Position numbers and translations under genes: made by a program. Below, piece after piece: positions 1 through 9,509 of a stretch of DNA of 64,000 nucleotides. The notes beneath the pieces were generated by a model, which was not told the DNA's origin, did no database searches, and saw only the letters and a program-made list of their open reading frames with translations. The stretch comes from Phycisphaeraceae bacterium (GTDB lineage Bacteria > Planctomycetota > Phycisphaerae > Phycisphaerales > UBA1924), in contig JAHCJE010000003.1 in assembly GCA_026128865.1 (NCBI GenBank), positions 1-64,000 of the forward strand, given 5' to 3'. Positions within the stretch are counted from its first letter, which is position 1. Every line of letters begins with the position of its first letter.

Positions 1-79
1 GCCAGGCGGAGCCTGCGCTCCGTGATCGAGCGTTGCCGGTCGCTCCGTGTTCTCCGCGCCACTTCCTGGGCCTCGGCAT
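1..79 (-). CDS. Partial phage gene downstream of terminase (5' end only)
   Basis: On the minus strand the terminase stop TGA (81-79) overlaps an ATG (79-77) in the arrangement TGATG, a common sign of translational coupling in phage morphogenesis operons. Only about 26 codons are visible before the window edge. A second open frame also runs through the region. A portal protein gene is the usual neighbour at this place, but nothing visible identifies it; this is inference from gene order only. Confidence 0.3.
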   Translation of the reverse strand, partial: MPRPRKWRGEHGATGNARSRSAGSAW

Positions 80-1602
80 CAGACATACTTCGCGGACGTG
101 CACTCGTGCGAGGCGTCGAGGTTCTGGACCATGTAGCGCAGCGCGTCGACGGCGTGATCGTGGCCGTCCTTGACGGGTTCGAGGCTTTCGGGTTTGTCCG
201 GGTTGTAGTGGTAGCGTTCGAGACTCTCGACAAGGCGTGCGCATCGGGCGTGGATGAAGAGCCGCGGGGCAAGCCCGGCCGCGGCGGGGCGCAGCCGGGC
301 GCGGAGCAGCGCGAGACCTTCCTGCACGCCCATCGCGCGCGTTCGGACGCGCAGGCTCGCTCGGCTCATGGCCTGGACCGCGCTGACGCCGGTCTGGTCG
401 TTCATCTGTCGTCCCGCGGGATCGGCGCCGATCCACGCCAGCCGCGCGTGTCCACCCGGAGGCCACGGCGCTTCGAGGATCGCTCGGACGTGCTCGCCGA
501 GAATGAGGCCGCTCTCGACGCGTTCAGCGACGACGCTGAGCGCCCCAGCCGGATCGACGCACGCCCAGAGCACGACGGTGGGTGAGCGGTAGCCGAAGTC
601 CATGCCGGCGATCCAGATGTGCGCGGGCGAGTCCGGCGGGTCGTCGTGGACGACGTGCAGGCGAGGGTCAAACTCGGGAAGAACAGCGTGTGTGCGCGAG
701 GGGCGGAGGCAGAGCATCTCCGCCTCCCACGCGGCAGCCGAGACGCGCGCTTTCATGGCCATCGCATCCGCGATCTCGACGTGGCCGGCGCACTCGCCCT
801 CGGCCCACGCCTTGGCGCGGCCCTGGCACTCGGGGAAGAGGGCGCAGTCGGCGTCGTCGTTGCGGCAGACGTGCTCGGGACCGCAGCGGGTGAGGGTGTC
901 GGCGATGCCCCATCGGAAGAGTTGGCGTCGCCCGGCGCGGCATTCCTCGACGATGGCGTGCATGAGACCGTGCGGCAGGTGCATCGTGCTGAGGCAGTCG
1001 ATGGTGCCCCGCACGAGCAGCGTTTCGCTGTTGGCAAGCGCGATCCTCCTGGATCGTGTGACGAGCTGGGCGGCCTCCCAGACTTCCGGGTCGAAGAGTT
1101 CGACCTCGTCGCAGCGGAGTTTCTGCACGCGCGTGCCCCGCACGGAGGTCTGCGACTGGGCGAGGAGTTCGACGACGGAGCCGTTCGTGAGCGCGAGCCG
1201 GCGTTCGGTGATCCGGCCCTCGACGAGACCGGCGAGTGGCTCGCGAGCGAACAGGGCGCGGAGGTGGGTGTGCATCCTGCGAGATTGCTCCAGCGAGCCG
1301 CCCAGGATGCGGACCTCGATCCCGGGCTTGTGGACGAGGTCGAGCATGGTGGCCAGCGCGCCGAGGTAGGTCTTGCCCCCGCCGCGGTTCGCCCAGACGA
1401 CGGCATCGGGCGGCGCGACGGGAGGTTCACCGAGCGATGGGGCGCCTTCGAAGAAAGCGTGCGCCAGGTAGTCGAATGGCGCGCTGTGGCCGGGCGTGAG
1501 CGCACGGCGCGGCACCGAGACGCCCGCGAGCACGCGGAGGCTGCGCTCCAGGTCGTCCGGCGTGCGCGGGATGTCCAGCGGATCGTGCTCGATGAGATCC
1601 AT
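79..1602 (-). CDS. Phage terminase large subunit-like protein
   Basis: Packaging motor ATPase and nuclease that would cut and pump phage DNA into proheads. The 507-residue protein has a Walker A-like loop, NRGGGKT, at about residues 72-78, and a C-terminal nuclease-type region with AGMDFGYRSP and, near the end, KDGHDHAVDALRYMV, the acidic pattern of terminase RNase H-like domains. Between the two lies a cysteine cluster (CGPEHVC, then further Cys in DADCALFPEC and GEC) that could bind metal. The frame opens earlier, at 1695, but ATG 1602 has GGGGGAGG directly upstream and is chosen. It is the fifth gene of a leftward operon starting at 3740. The family call rests on motifs and the neighbouring phage-type repressor; whether the element is a complete prophage cannot be told from this end. 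Confidence 0.8.
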   Translation of the reverse strand: MDLIEHDPLDIPRTPDDLERSLRVLAGVSVPRRALTPGHSAPFDYLAHAFFEGAPSLGEPPVAPPDAVVWANRGGGKTYLGALATMLDLVHKPGIEVRILGGSLEQSRRMHTHLRALFAREPLAGLVEGRITERRLALTNGSVVELLAQSQTSVRGTRVQKLRCDEVELFDPEVWEAAQLVTRSRRIALANSETLLVRGTIDCLSTMHLPHGLMHAIVEECRAGRRQLFRWGIADTLTRCGPEHVCRNDDADCALFPECQGRAKAWAEGECAGHVEIADAMAMKARVSAAAWEAEMLCLRPSRTHAVLPEFDPRLHVVHDDPPDSPAHIWIAGMDFGYRSPTVVLWACVDPAGALSVVAERVESGLILGEHVRAILEAPWPPGGHARLAWIGADPAGRQMNDQTGVSAVQAMSRASLRVRTRAMGVQEGLALLRARLRPAAAGLAPRLFIHARCARLVESLERYHYNPDKPESLEPVKDGHDHAVDALRYMVQNLDASHECTSAKYV

Positions 1603-1687
1603 GCCCTCCCCCTTGGTGCGGCCTCGGGGGCGGGCACACAGCCTGCGAGTTTCCTGCTCTGCGTCTGAGCGACTCCGCGTGACAGGT

Positions 1688-1876
1688 TCAGTCAAGCCCG
1701 AGTGCGCGCTTCAGCGCGACGGCCCGGTTGCCATCGAGGCGCCGCAGCGCGCGGAGGACGCGGGCACGATCGCGGCCGTTGAGGAAGATGGTCAGGCCGT
1801 GCGGCAGCTCGCGGGTGTCGGGGGCTTCCTTCGGCCTGGGAACGCGCGGACGGACCGTGGCTCGTGTCGTCAACAT
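1688..1876 (-). CDS. Small phage-operon protein, 62 residues, unknown function
   Basis: I do not recognise a family. It is supported by a strong AAGGAGG ribosome site 8 bases before the ATG and by its position 3 bases after the GNAT stop and 85 bases before the terminase start. The N-terminal half is Arg/Pro rich. The C-terminal half (LTIFLNGRDRARVLRALRRL and on) looks like a short amphipathic helical domain with many Arg and Leu. A small terminase-type DNA-binding protein or a regulator would fit the place, but neither can be shown from the sequence. Confidence 0.6.
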   Translation of the reverse strand: MLTTRATVRPRVPRPKEAPDTRELPHGLTIFLNGRDRARVLRALRRLDGNRAVALKRALGLD

Positions 1877-1879
1877 CGT

Positions 1880-2590
1880 TCATGCCTCCTTGACCGCGGC
1901 GTAGGCGGTCATGCGGATGGAAACACGGGCGGCGGCGAGGCGCGCGAGCGAGGGCGCAGCCGCACCGGCGTGGCGGCGCGTGGTCGGCGAGCCGCGCGCC
2001 CAGGCACGCAGTTCGCGTTCGAGCCACGGTCGGCGATCGAGCGAGCGCTGCGCGAGCGTGGCGTCGAGGAGCGACCACGGCTCGACGCCGCATTCCCAGA
2101 GGGCGTCGAGGAGACGAGCGTCATGCGGCGCGGGCGGGAGGAAGTAGGCGGTCATGCCGGCGCGTTCGAAGAACGGGCAGACGCTGCCCATCGCGGCGAG
2201 CGCCTCCGTGGCGGGCGTCAGCGGGTTGTCGAGATAGTCGCGGACGAGCCTGCTGGCGACGCCGAGGCCCCGCCAACGCGGATCGACGACGACACGTGAG
2301 ATGCAACGGAGTTCGGCGTTGATGCGCTCGGCGTCGCGGCGTTTGTCGGCGGTCGAGTAGCGACCGGGCCAGGCGAGTTCGCGCCAGGCGCCGTTGAGCG
2401 TGGGCATGGAGACCACGAGCACGCCCGCGAGCGAATCCGTCTCGGTGTCGCGGGCACGAAGGATGGCGGGCACGCCGCACCGGCCGCGAGCGACAGTGGC
2501 GGGCGGACCCGCCCGGTAATGGAAGATCGAGAGCGCGTCGTAGTCGCGCGTCGTGCCGGGTTCGATGACAAGGTTCCCGTTGTTCGTCAT
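1880..2590 (-). CDS. GNAT-fold protein paired with an ABC-type ATPase (possible Mom/COG2401-type)
   Basis: A 236-residue GCN5-related N-acetyltransferase-fold protein. The acyl-CoA binding motif is visible at about residues 99-116 (RVVVDPRWRGLGVASRLV), followed by GSVCPFFERAGM. An N-terminal IFHYRAGPPATV segment precedes the core. The ATG (2590) overlaps the stop of the upstream ATPase gene as ATGA, so the two are likely translated together. Known background: phage Mu Mom, a DNA-modifying enzyme, has a GNAT fold, and COG2401 groups ABC-type ATPases fused to acetyltransferase-like domains. I infer that this pair is a split version of that arrangement acting on phage DNA or on translation/packaging components. 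An ordinary acetyltransferase remains possible. Confidence 0.7.
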   Translation of the reverse strand: MTNNGNLVIEPGTTRDYDALSIFHYRAGPPATVARGRCGVPAILRARDTETDSLAGVLVVSMPTLNGAWRELAWPGRYSTADKRRDAERINAELRCISRVVVDPRWRGLGVASRLVRDYLDNPLTPATEALAAMGSVCPFFERAGMTAYFLPPAPHDARLLDALWECGVEPWSLLDATLAQRSLDRRPWLERELRAWARGSPTTRRHAGAAAPSLARLAAARVSIRMTAYAAVKEA

Positions 2591-3285
2591 GGCGTCGCCC
2601 GCCTCCCTCGGTGCAGCCGGACTCGGCCGTCCAGCCCGAGGTCGATGGTGAGCCGCGGGGCGAGCGCATCGCCGAGGTCGGCGTGCGCGGTGGCGCACAC
2701 GGCACGAAGTCCGGGCGTGCGAGCGACCCAGCGGCGGAATGCGGCGGCGACGCATCTGGCCGTCGTGCGGTCGAGCGTCGATCCGAACTCGTCGGCGATG
2801 ATGCACGCTCCCGGACGTGCACGCCGCGCCGCGAGCGCGAGGCAGAGGCGCCAGCGCTGGCCCTCGGAGAGTTCTGCTGGTGTGCGCGGCCAGAGCGTGG
2901 CGTCGGCGAGGCCGGCCGTGCCGAGCGCGTGCATCGCGACTTCGATCGAGCTGCCGATGAGGTCCATCATGGCTCGTGCGTCGGCGCGGGGGACGACGGG
3001 CGCGGCGCGCACGACGGCGAGACCGTGCGAGCGGAGAGCGGAGTGAACAAGCCGGAGGAGCGAGGACTTGCCGCTTCCGCTCGGTCCGGTGAGGAGCGCG
3101 ACGCCGCCGCGCCGCAGCCGACGGACGACGAGGCGCGCGAGGCGCGGCCCGTTCGACGGTAGAGCGGCACGCGGGCGCGCAGCGCGGTCGAGCGCGATCC
3201 CGAAGGCGGCGCAGGCACGGAGTGTGCGTTCGGTGGGGCGTACGGAGCAGGGCACGACGCGGAGGCCGAGCGGGGCAGCAGTCAC
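2587..3285 (-). CDS. ABC-type ATPase domain protein of the phage-like operon
   Basis: A soluble 232-residue ATP-binding cassette protein with no membrane segment. Walker A GPSGSGKSS lies at about 67-75, the ABC signature-like LSEGQRW at 139-145, Walker B ACIIADEF at 160-167 and the switch histidine in ATAH at about 201. The GTG start at 3285 overlaps the stop of the upstream HTH gene (GTGA) and follows GGAGG. A longer frame to 3429 exists but lies inside the upstream gene. Lack of a permease and tight coupling to a GNAT gene argue against transport. The pair resembles the ATPase-acetyltransferase combination of COG2401; function is not established here. Confidence 0.75.
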   Translation of the reverse strand: MTAAPLGLRVVPCSVRPTERTLRACAAFGIALDRAARPRAALPSNGPRLARLVVRRLRRGGVALLTGPSGSGKSSLLRLVHSALRSHGLAVVRAAPVVPRADARAMMDLIGSSIEVAMHALGTAGLADATLWPRTPAELSEGQRWRLCLALAARRARPGACIIADEFGSTLDRTTARCVAAAFRRWVARTPGLRAVCATAHADLGDALAPRLTIDLGLDGRVRLHRGRRATP

Positions 3286-3740
3286 GACCAGGCCTCCATG
3301 AGTTCGGCGATGGCGGCGCGGTGGCGCCGGACGGTGTGGAGTGAGAGGCGGAGTTCGGCGGCGGCGTCGCGGATGGAGCGGCCGTGCAGGACGCACGCTG
3401 TGGCGACGCGCCGCCGAGTCGGAGACCAATCGGCCAGTTGCTCGGCGACGAACGCGTACTCGTGCGAGAGGATGCGGGCGGTCAGCCGGCGGATGCGACG
3501 ACGAAGTCCGCGAGCACGCGCGGCTCGATCCGTCGCGCCCGTTTCACCCGCCACCAGCGCGGCGAGTTCCGCCACCGGCCGACCGTCCCGGAAAACCGCC
3601 TCCACAAGGACGCGATCCTCAGGGGGAAGGTGACGGGCGCGTTCGAGGGCGACCTCGGCCTGATCCCGTCTGCGCTTGCGACGAAGATCAAGGGTTTCCA
3701 CTGGATCGAAGGCCTTGGCCCCTCGGAACGCGGTTGTCAT
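3282..3740 (-). CDS. Sigma-70-like helix-turn-helix protein, first gene of the phage operon
   Basis: A 152-residue basic protein with two helix-turn-helix-like segments. One follows LPPEDRVLVEAVF and the other is in the C-terminal part (SIRDAAAELRLSLHTVRRHRAAIAEL), similar to sigma region 4 or LuxR-type recognition helices. The ATG at 3740 has GAGGAGG 7-8 bases upstream. It is divergent from the S24 repressor gene across a 155-bp region with a palindrome, so it is probably the repressed early gene of the element and may activate late genes. It could also be a small terminase-like DNA-binding protein, since it stands at the head of a terminase operon. Confidence 0.6.
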   Translation of the reverse strand: MTTAFRGAKAFDPVETLDLRRKRRRDQAEVALERARHLPPEDRVLVEAVFRDGRPVAELAALVAGETGATDRAARARGLRRRIRRLTARILSHEYAFVAEQLADWSPTRRRVATACVLHGRSIRDAAAELRLSLHTVRRHRAAIAELMEAWS

Positions 3741-3895
3741 CCTGTGCCTCCTCGATTTCGTGGGGTTTGTTCTTGACATGCCACGCGGATGTGTGTTCAC
3801 TATGTATTGAACAACACGCCAATATTCGCAACTTGATAGACAGTCCGCAAGGCCTTTGTATGGTACATCCACAATCCGGCGCACAGGAGTGGACG
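3741..3895. promoter_or_regulatory. Divergent operator/promoter region of the phage-like element
   Basis: This AT-richer interval separates the repressor from the leftward operon. It holds an imperfect palindrome TGTTCA-N8-TGAACA at 3794-3813, a good size for a dimeric HTH repressor, and a TTGACA at 3773-3778 on the plus strand with a weak TTCACT 17 bases on. A smaller symmetric element TGTA-N2-TACA-like lies near 3857-3866. The exact promoters cannot be fixed by eye. Confidence 0.5.
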
Positions 3896-4759
3896 ATGCC
3901 GTGCGATTTGTCTCCTTGCGAAGGGCGTAGCGGGCTGATGATGACCGAACGAAATCCGATCCCGGGCGGTCAGACCGTTGGGGACCTGGTCCATGGCGCT
4001 CGCCGTGCGCGCCGCCTGACGCTCGAACAACTCGCGGAGCGTGTGGGGTGCTCGAAGAGCTACCTGTCCGCAGTGGAGAACTCGCGCTGCGGGCCGCCCA
4101 GCGAAGCGCTGCTGCGACGGCTCGAAGAGGCACTCTTCCTCAAGCCCGAGACTCTGGTGCGTGCGGCCGGGTGGGAGACGGCCACGCCTGCGATTCGCCG
4201 TGAACTCGGCTCGCTGCGCCAGGATCGGGCGGCGGCGCAGCGGCTCGCTGAGTTGCTGGCGGGTTCGCTGGACGACGCCTATCGATCGGGCGAGCTGCGC
4301 CGGTTGATCGAGCGGCTTGCGCCGGCGTCACCCGAGCCGGTCGCACTGCCGTTCGAAGTGCCGCTGATCAACCGGGTGGCGGCAGGGTATCCGCGCGAGT
4401 TCACCGATCTCGGGTACCCGGCGCGTGTGGCGGACGAGTACGTGCGCTGCCCGGACCTCGCGGACCCGGACGCATTCGCGGCACGGGTGGTGGGCGACTC
4501 GATGCTGCCGGACTACAGGGAGGGAGACGTAGTGGTCTTCAGCCCGGCGCGGACGGTGCGATCGGGGGCGGACTGCTTCGCACGCATCGAGCCGGACCAC
4601 GAGACGACGTTCAAGCGCGTGTACCTGGAGACGGACGCGGCGGGGCGAGAGTTGATCCGTTTGCAGCCGCTGAATCCGTCGTATCCGCCGCGGGTGCTGC
4701 CGCGCGAGCACGTGGCCGGGCTGTACCCGGCGGTGTCCGTGATGCGCGTGATTCCCTAG
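3896..4759 (+). CDS. Phage-type transcriptional repressor, XRE HTH + S24 LexA-like peptidase
   Basis: A 287-residue cI/LexA-type regulator. An XRE helix-turn-helix spans about 27-82 (LTLEQLAERVGCSKSYLSAVENSRCG). The C-terminal S24 autoprotease has the cleavage dipeptide Ala-Gly at about 163-164 (RVAAGYP), the nucleophile Ser202 in VGDSM and the general base Lys240 in TTFKRVY, so self-cleavage on RecA activation (SOS induction) is expected from the family. The start at 3896 follows AGGAG by 7 bases; alternatives at 3938/3941 have weaker sites. It probably binds the palindrome at 3794-3813 and represses the operon starting at 3740. It marks the right boundary of recognisable phage-like genes. 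Confidence 0.85.
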   Translation: MPCDLSPCEGRSGLMMTERNPIPGGQTVGDLVHGARRARRLTLEQLAERVGCSKSYLSAVENSRCGPPSEALLRRLEEALFLKPETLVRAAGWETATPAIRRELGSLRQDRAAAQRLAELLAGSLDDAYRSGELRRLIERLAPASPEPVALPFEVPLINRVAAGYPREFTDLGYPARVADEYVRCPDLADPDAFAARVVGDSMLPDYREGDVVVFSPARTVRSGADCFARIEPDHETTFKRVYLETDAAGRELIRLQPLNPSYPPRVLPREHVAGLYPAVSVMRVIP

Positions 4760-4862
4760 CGGGCTGGCGTGGGTCGAGGCGGGGGCGGGACGCCTGAGCG
4801 GCATCTTTGTATGATGTGACGGGGGCCGCGCATCGTGCGCCGGCCGGGCGGGGAATCTTGCA

Positions 4863-7208
4863 TTGACGCTGCTGCTCGCGGTTCTTTCTGGCTTTGTCCT
4901 CGCGCCCTTCGCGCCGGCGATTCACAATGCGCTGGGGAGATTCTCGGGGTGGGCGATCGCGGTGTTGCCGGCGTCGCTGGCCGCGCTGTTTCTCGTGCTG
5001 GCAGCGCGAGGCGATGGGGCGGTGGTCGAGTCGCATGCTTGGATGCCGGGCCTGGGGGCAGACCTGCACCTGCGGCTGGACGGCCTCGCGCTGCTGATGG
5101 CGACGCTGATCGCCGGGATCGGGGCGGCGATCTTCGTGTACGCGGGGGGCTACCTCGCGGGGCATCGGCACCTCGGGCGCATCTACGCCTACCTGCTGAT
5201 GTTCATGGGGTCGATGCTCGGGGTGGTGCTGGCGGACAACCTGATCGTGCTGTTCGTGTTCTGGGAACTGACGAGCGTGAGTTCGTACCTTCTGATCGGG
5301 TTCGACCACGCGGACGCGAAGGCGCGCAAGTCGGCGTTGCAGGCGCTGCTGGTAACGGGGCTTGGGGGGCTGGCGATCCTGGCGGGCGCGCTGATGCTCG
5401 GGTCGGTGGCGGGGGACATGCGCATCTCGCACCTGTTGCTGCACAGGGAGGCGATCCGGGAACACGGCCTCTACACGCCGATCGTGCTGTTGCTGGTGTT
5501 CGGGGCGTTCACGAAGTCGGCGCAGTTCCCGTTCCACTTCTGGCTGCCGTCGGCGATGGCCGCGCCGACGCCGGTGAGCGCGTACCTGCACTCATCGACG
5601 ATGGTGAAGGCGGGGATTTATCTGCTCGCGCGCCTGACGCCCGCCCTGGGCGAGAGCGAGTTGTGGAACGGGCTGCTGACGTGGTTCGGCGCGGCGACGA
5701 TGGTGGTCGGGGCGTGGCTGGCGTTCCGACAGACGGTGATGAAACTGATCCTGGCGTACTCGACGGTGAGCGCGCTGGGCACGATCGTCATGTTGCTCGG
5801 GGTCGGAACGACATACGCGGTCGAGGCTGCGATGGTGTTCCTGCTGGCGCACGCGTTCTACAAGGGCGCGATGTTCATGGTGGCGGGGGCGATCGACCAC
5901 GAGACGGGCGAGAAGGACGTGAGGAACCTCGGCGGACTGAGCCGGTCCATGCCGCTGCTGGCGGCCGCGGCCGCGCTCGCCGCGCTGTCGATGTCGGGGG
6001 TTCCGCCGCTGGTGGGGTTCATCGCGAAGGAACTGGCGATCAAGGCGGTCCTGCCGGACGCGGATCTGGGGCGGGAGGGGTATGCACTGGCGGCGGTGTT
6101 CGTGGCAGCGGCCGCGCTGGGGGTGGCGGTGGCGCTGCGGGTGGGGTTCGCGCCGTTCTTCGGGGCAAAGCGCGAGACGAAGCGCGAGGCGCACGAGCCG
6201 CCGGCGTCGCTGCTGCTCGGGCCGGGCGTGCTGGCGCTGCTCGGGCTTGGGGCGGCGGTGGCGCCTGGGGTGCTTGCGACGCCGCTGGTGGAGCCGGCGG
6301 CGTCGGCCGCGCTGGGAGCGCAGGCGCACCCGCACGTGGCGTTGTGGCACGGGCTGAACCTCGCGCTGGCGTTGAGCGCGGGCGCGCTCGTGCTTGGCGT
6401 GGCGTTGTTCCGGGGACAGTGGGCGATCGTGGGGCTTGCGGCGCCGGCGACGAGGCCGCTGGACGCGATCGGGCCGTCGCGGCTGTACGAGCATGCGCTG
6501 GCGGCGGTGCTCGGGTTCGCGGACGCGCAGACGCGGGTGCTGCAGTCAGGCTCGCTGCGTCGGTACGCGTTCATCACGTTCGGGGTGATCGTGCTCGCGG
6601 TCGGGGCGACGTTCATGCTGCGCAGGCCGCTGGATGCGCTGCCGGACATCGGCGACGCGCGGCCCTACGAGATCGGGCTTGTGCTCTTGATCCTGATCGG
6701 GGCGTGGTTCACGGCGGTGGCGCGGAACCGACTGGCGGCGATCGCGGGGCTTGGGCTGGTGGGGTATGGGATAGCGATCATCTTCGTGCTGTTCGGCGCG
6801 CCGGACCTGGCGCTGACGCAGGTCTGCATCGAGACGCTGGCGGTGGTGCTGCTGGTGCTGGTGTTCTACATGCTGCCGGATTTCCGGAGTTTCTCGACGC
6901 GGGCGCAGAAGGCGCGCGACCTGCTGGTCGCGCTGGCGGGCGGCGCGGCGATGGCGGGGCTGGTGCTGGTGGTGGCGGACCACCGGCCTGACATGACGGT
7001 GTCGGATTTCTACGCCGAGAACAGCGCGTCGCAGGCGTATGGGCGGAACGTCGTGAACGTGATCCTGGTCGACTTCCGCGCACTGGACACGATGGGCGAG
7101 ATCGTCGTGCTGGTGGTGGCGGCGGTGGGCGTGTACGCCCTCATGAAACTCGACCCGACGACGCGCGATGGAGCGACGACAGGCGTGGAGAAGGGAGGCG
7201 AGGAGTGA
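4863..7208 (+). CDS. mrpA: Na+/H+ antiporter subunit A
   Basis: The large antiporter-like subunit of the Mrp complex in the cytoplasmic membrane, homologous to NuoL. The 781-residue protein has many hydrophobic segments, the family core [20 protein letters not shown] with the following MVKAG, and a C-terminal extension with the DUF4040/MrpB-like region ending near LMKLDP. Length matches other MrpA proteins (about 800). The start is TTG at 4863, the only start giving the usual short N-terminus; GGGG lies about 10 bases upstream and a TATGAT box at 4810-4815. It is the first of seven genes; its stop overlaps mrpB (GTGA). The complex exports Na+ in exchange for H+ and supports pH and salt homeostasis. 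Confidence 0.93.
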   Translation: MTLLLAVLSGFVLAPFAPAIHNALGRFSGWAIAVLPASLAALFLVLAARGDGAVVESHAWMPGLGADLHLRLDGLALLMATLIAGIGAAIFVYAGGYLAGHRHLGRIYAYLLMFMGSMLGVVLADNLIVLFVFWELTSVSSYLLIGFDHADAKARKSALQALLVTGLGGLAILAGALMLGSVAGDMRISHLLLHREAIREHGLYTPIVLLLVFGAFTKSAQFPFHFWLPSAMAAPTPVSAYLHSSTMVKAGIYLLARLTPALGESELWNGLLTWFGAATMVVGAWLAFRQTVMKLILAYSTVSALGTIVMLLGVGTTYAVEAAMVFLLAHAFYKGAMFMVAGAIDHETGEKDVRNLGGLSRSMPLLAAAAALAALSMSGVPPLVGFIAKELAIKAVLPDADLGREGYALAAVFVAAAALGVAVALRVGFAPFFGAKRETKREAHEPPASLLLGPGVLALLGLGAAVAPGVLATPLVEPAASAALGAQAHPHVALWHGLNLALALSAGALVLGVALFRGQWAIVGLAAPATRPLDAIGPSRLYEHALAAVLGFADAQTRVLQSGSLRRYAFITFGVIVLAVGATFMLRRPLDALPDIGDARPYEIGLVLLILIGAWFTAVARNRLAAIAGLGLVGYGIAIIFVLFGAPDLALTQVCIETLAVVLLVLVFYMLPDFRSFSTRAQKARDLLVALAGGAAMAGLVLVVADHRPDMTVSDFYAENSASQAYGRNVVNVILVDFRALDTMGEIVVLVVAAVGVYALMKLDPTTRDGATTGVEKGGEE

Positions 7209-7624
7209 ACTCGACCATCCTCCAGACCGCGACGCGGTACCTGCTGCCTCTGCTGCTGGTGTTCTCGATCGTGGTGATGCTCCAAGGGCACAACAAACCG
7301 GGCGGCGGGTTCATCGGCGGGCTGATCGGGGCGGCCGGCTTCGCACTGCACGGGATGGCCTTCGGGCCGAACGCGACGCGCACCGCGCTCCGGGCTGACC
7401 TGGTGGTGGTGATGGCGCTGGGGCTGGCCTTCGCACTGGTGGCGGGGTGTCTCGCGCTGGCGTCCGGACAGCCGTTCTTGACCGGTCTGTGGGTGAGCGT
7501 GCCGTTCCCGGGTTTCGGGGAGGTGAAGGTGGGGACGCCGCTGGTGTTCGACATCGGCGTCTATTTCGTGGTGATCGGGGTGGTCATGACGATCGTGCTC
7601 TCCCTGCTGGAGGAGAACGCATGA
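7205..7624 (+). CDS. mrpB: Na+/H+ antiporter subunit B
   Basis: Small membrane subunit of the Mrp complex, 139 residues. It begins with GTG overlapping the mrpA stop by 4 bases. The MrpB pattern is visible: an N-terminal helix ([18 protein letters not shown]), the conserved [14 protein letters not shown] motif, and three further helices. The order A-B-C-D-E-F-G is that of Group 1 Mrp operons. Nothing unusual is seen. Confidence 0.93.
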   Translation: MNSTILQTATRYLLPLLLVFSIVVMLQGHNKPGGGFIGGLIGAAGFALHGMAFGPNATRTALRADLVVVMALGLAFALVAGCLALASGQPFLTGLWVSVPFPGFGEVKVGTPLVFDIGVYFVVIGVVMTIVLSLLEENA

Positions 7625-7968
7625 AGCTCCTTCTGGCGTTGCTGGTGGGCGGACTGTTCGCGGCGGGGATCTACCTGATCGTGCGCCGGAGCATCGTGAA
7701 ACTCATCATGGGGCTGATCCTGCTGAGCCACGGGGCGAACCTGCTGATCTTCGCGTCGGGGGGGCTGGTGCGGGCGCAGGCGCCGCTGGTGGAGCCGGGC
7801 GCGCTGACGCCGGAGACGCCGCACGCGGACCCCGTGCCGCAGGCGTTGATCCTGACGGCGATCGTGATCGGGTTCGGCGTGGTGGCGTTCATGATGGTGC
7901 TGGTGAGCCGGGCGTACCGCGCGGTGGGAACGGACGACACGGACGAGTTCACGGGGACAGACCATTGA
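7621..7968 (+). CDS. mrpC: Na+/H+ antiporter subunit C
   Basis: A 115-residue NuoK-like membrane subunit with three helices. The MrpC/NuoK pattern [23 protein letters not shown] and the later [17 protein letters not shown] segments are clear. ATG 7621 overlaps the mrpB stop (ATGA), and its own stop overlaps the TTG start of mrpD. It is a structural and ion-path partner of MrpD in the complex. Confidence 0.92.
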   Translation: MKLLLALLVGGLFAAGIYLIVRRSIVKLIMGLILLSHGANLLIFASGGLVRAQAPLVEPGALTPETPHADPVPQALILTAIVIGFGVVAFMMVLVSRAYRAVGTDDTDEFTGTDH

Positions 7969-9509
7969 ACGCGCTGCCGATCCTCCCGGTGCTGATCCCG
8001 CTGGGCACGGCGTGCCTGGGCATGCTGGGGCACCGGTCGCTGCGCGCGCAGCAGACGGTGAGCATCGCCGGCGCGGTCGCGCTGGCGCTGGCGGCGGTCG
8101 CGCTGGTGGCGCGGACGGCGACGGGCGAGATCCTGACCATGGACGCGGGGGGGTGGAGCGCGCCGTTCGGGATCACGTTCGTCGCGGACGCGTTCGGCGC
8201 GATCATGGTGCTGCTCGCCGCCGTGACGGGGCTGGCAGTCGTGGTGTACTCGGTGGCGAGCGTGGACCTGCCCCGCAAGCGATTCCTGTACTACCCGCTG
8301 ACGCACGTGCTGCTGGCCGGCGTCTGCGGCGCGTTCCTGACGGGGGACATCTTCAACCTCTACGTCTGCTTCGAGATCCTCCTCCTCTCGTCGTTCGTGC
8401 TGCTGTCGCTGGGAAGCGAGCGGGGGCAGCTGGAGGGGGCGATCAAGTACGTCACGCTGAACCTGATCTCGTCGGCGATCTTCCTGTCTGCGGCGGGGCT
8501 GCTCTACGGGACGCTGGGGACGCTGAACATGGCGCACCTGTCGGTGCGAGCGGCGGAGGCCGTGGCAGAAGGAAACGGGAACGCGGTCACGATCGTTGCG
8601 ATGCTGTTCATGGTGTCGTTCGGGATCAAGGCGGCGGTTTTCCCGCTGTTCTTCTGGCTGCCGGCGAGTTACCACACGCCGCCGTTCGCGGTTTCGGCGT
8701 TGTTCGCCGGGCTGCTGACGAAGGTGGGGGTGTACGCGATCGTGCGGGTGTTCACGCTGATCTTCGTGCACGACACGGGGTACACGCACACGATCCTGCT
8801 GTGGGTGGCCGCGCTGACGATGGTCTCGGGCGTGCTGGGGGCGGCGGCGCAGACGGAGTTCCGGCGGGTCCTGTCGTTCCACATCATCAGCCAGATCGGG
8901 TACATGATCCTCGGGGTTGCGCTGCTGACGCCGCTGGCGGTGGCGGGGACGGTGTTCTACATCGTGCATCACATCGTGGTGAAGGCGAACCTGTTCCTGG
9001 TGGCGGGTGTGGCGCACCGGATCCGCGGGACGTCGGACCTCGGGCGAGCGGGGCGCGTGGGTGTGTACGCGAGCGCGCCGCTGGTGGCGATCCTGTTCAT
9101 GATCCCGGCGATGTCGCTGGCGGGGGTGCCGCCGCTGTCGGGGTTCTGGGCGAAGTTGATCCTGATCCGCGCCGCGCTGGACGAGCGTGCGTATGTGTAC
9201 GTGGCGGTCGCGCTGCTGGTGGGGATCATGACGCTCTTCTCGATGACGAAGATCTGGGCGGAGGCGTTCTGGAAGTCGCCCGAGGAGAAGGAGGGTGACC
9301 CGCCCACGAAGGCGGATCGCACGCCGATGGGGATGCTGGCGCCGATCGCGGCCCTGGCCGGCATCACGGTGGCGATCGGGCTTGCGGCGCAGCCGGTGTT
9401 CGAGTTTTCGGTGTTGGCGGCCGGGCAGTTGCTGAACCCGGAGGTGTACGTCGGGGCGGCGCTCGGCGAGGCGTTCGTGACGCCCTTGCAGGGGGGGGTG
9501 GAGCCGTGA
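7965..9509 (+). CDS. mrpD: Na+/H+ antiporter subunit D
   Basis: A 514-residue NuoN/NuoM-like antiporter subunit. It is hydrophobic throughout with about 14 membrane segments. The family signature [20 protein letters not shown] followed by [13 protein letters not shown] is present, as is the later SQIGYMILG. The TTG start at 7965 overlaps mrpC, and the stop overlaps the mrpE GTG. Together with MrpA it is expected to carry the proton and sodium translocation paths. Confidence 0.94.
   Translation: MNALPILPVLIPLGTACLGMLGHRSLRAQQTVSIAGAVALALAAVALVARTATGEILTMDAGGWSAPFGITFVADAFGAIMVLLAAVTGLAVVVYSVASVDLPRKRFLYYPLTHVLLAGVCGAFLTGDIFNLYVCFEILLLSSFVLLSLGSERGQLEGAIKYVTLNLISSAIFLSAAGLLYGTLGTLNMAHLSVRAAEAVAEGNGNAVTIVAMLFMVSFGIKAAVFPLFFWLPASYHTPPFAVSALFAGLLTKVGVYAIVRVFTLIFVHDTGYTHTILLWVAALTMVSGVLGAAAQTEFRRVLSFHIISQIGYMILGVALLTPLAVAGTVFYIVHHIVVKANLFLVAGVAHRIRGTSDLGRAGRVGVYASAPLVAILFMIPAMSLAGVPPLSGFWAKLILIRAALDERAYVYVAVALLVGIMTLFSMTKIWAEAFWKSPEEKEGDPPTKADRTPMGMLAPIAALAGITVAIGLAAQPVFEFSVLAAGQLLNPEVYVGAALGEAFVTPLQGGVEP

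Noticed and set aside
1-4759. Gene transfer agent instead of prophage
   Set aside because: The S24 repressor and divergent operator favour an SOS-type prophage, but only the right end is visible, so this was not pressed further; no integrase or attachment site could be found.
4611-9017. Long minus-strand open frames, rich in Arg, His and Gln, opposite the Mrp genes
   Set aside because: They are antisense shadows of GC-rich membrane-protein genes: no motifs, biased composition, and complete overlap with well-supported mrp genes.
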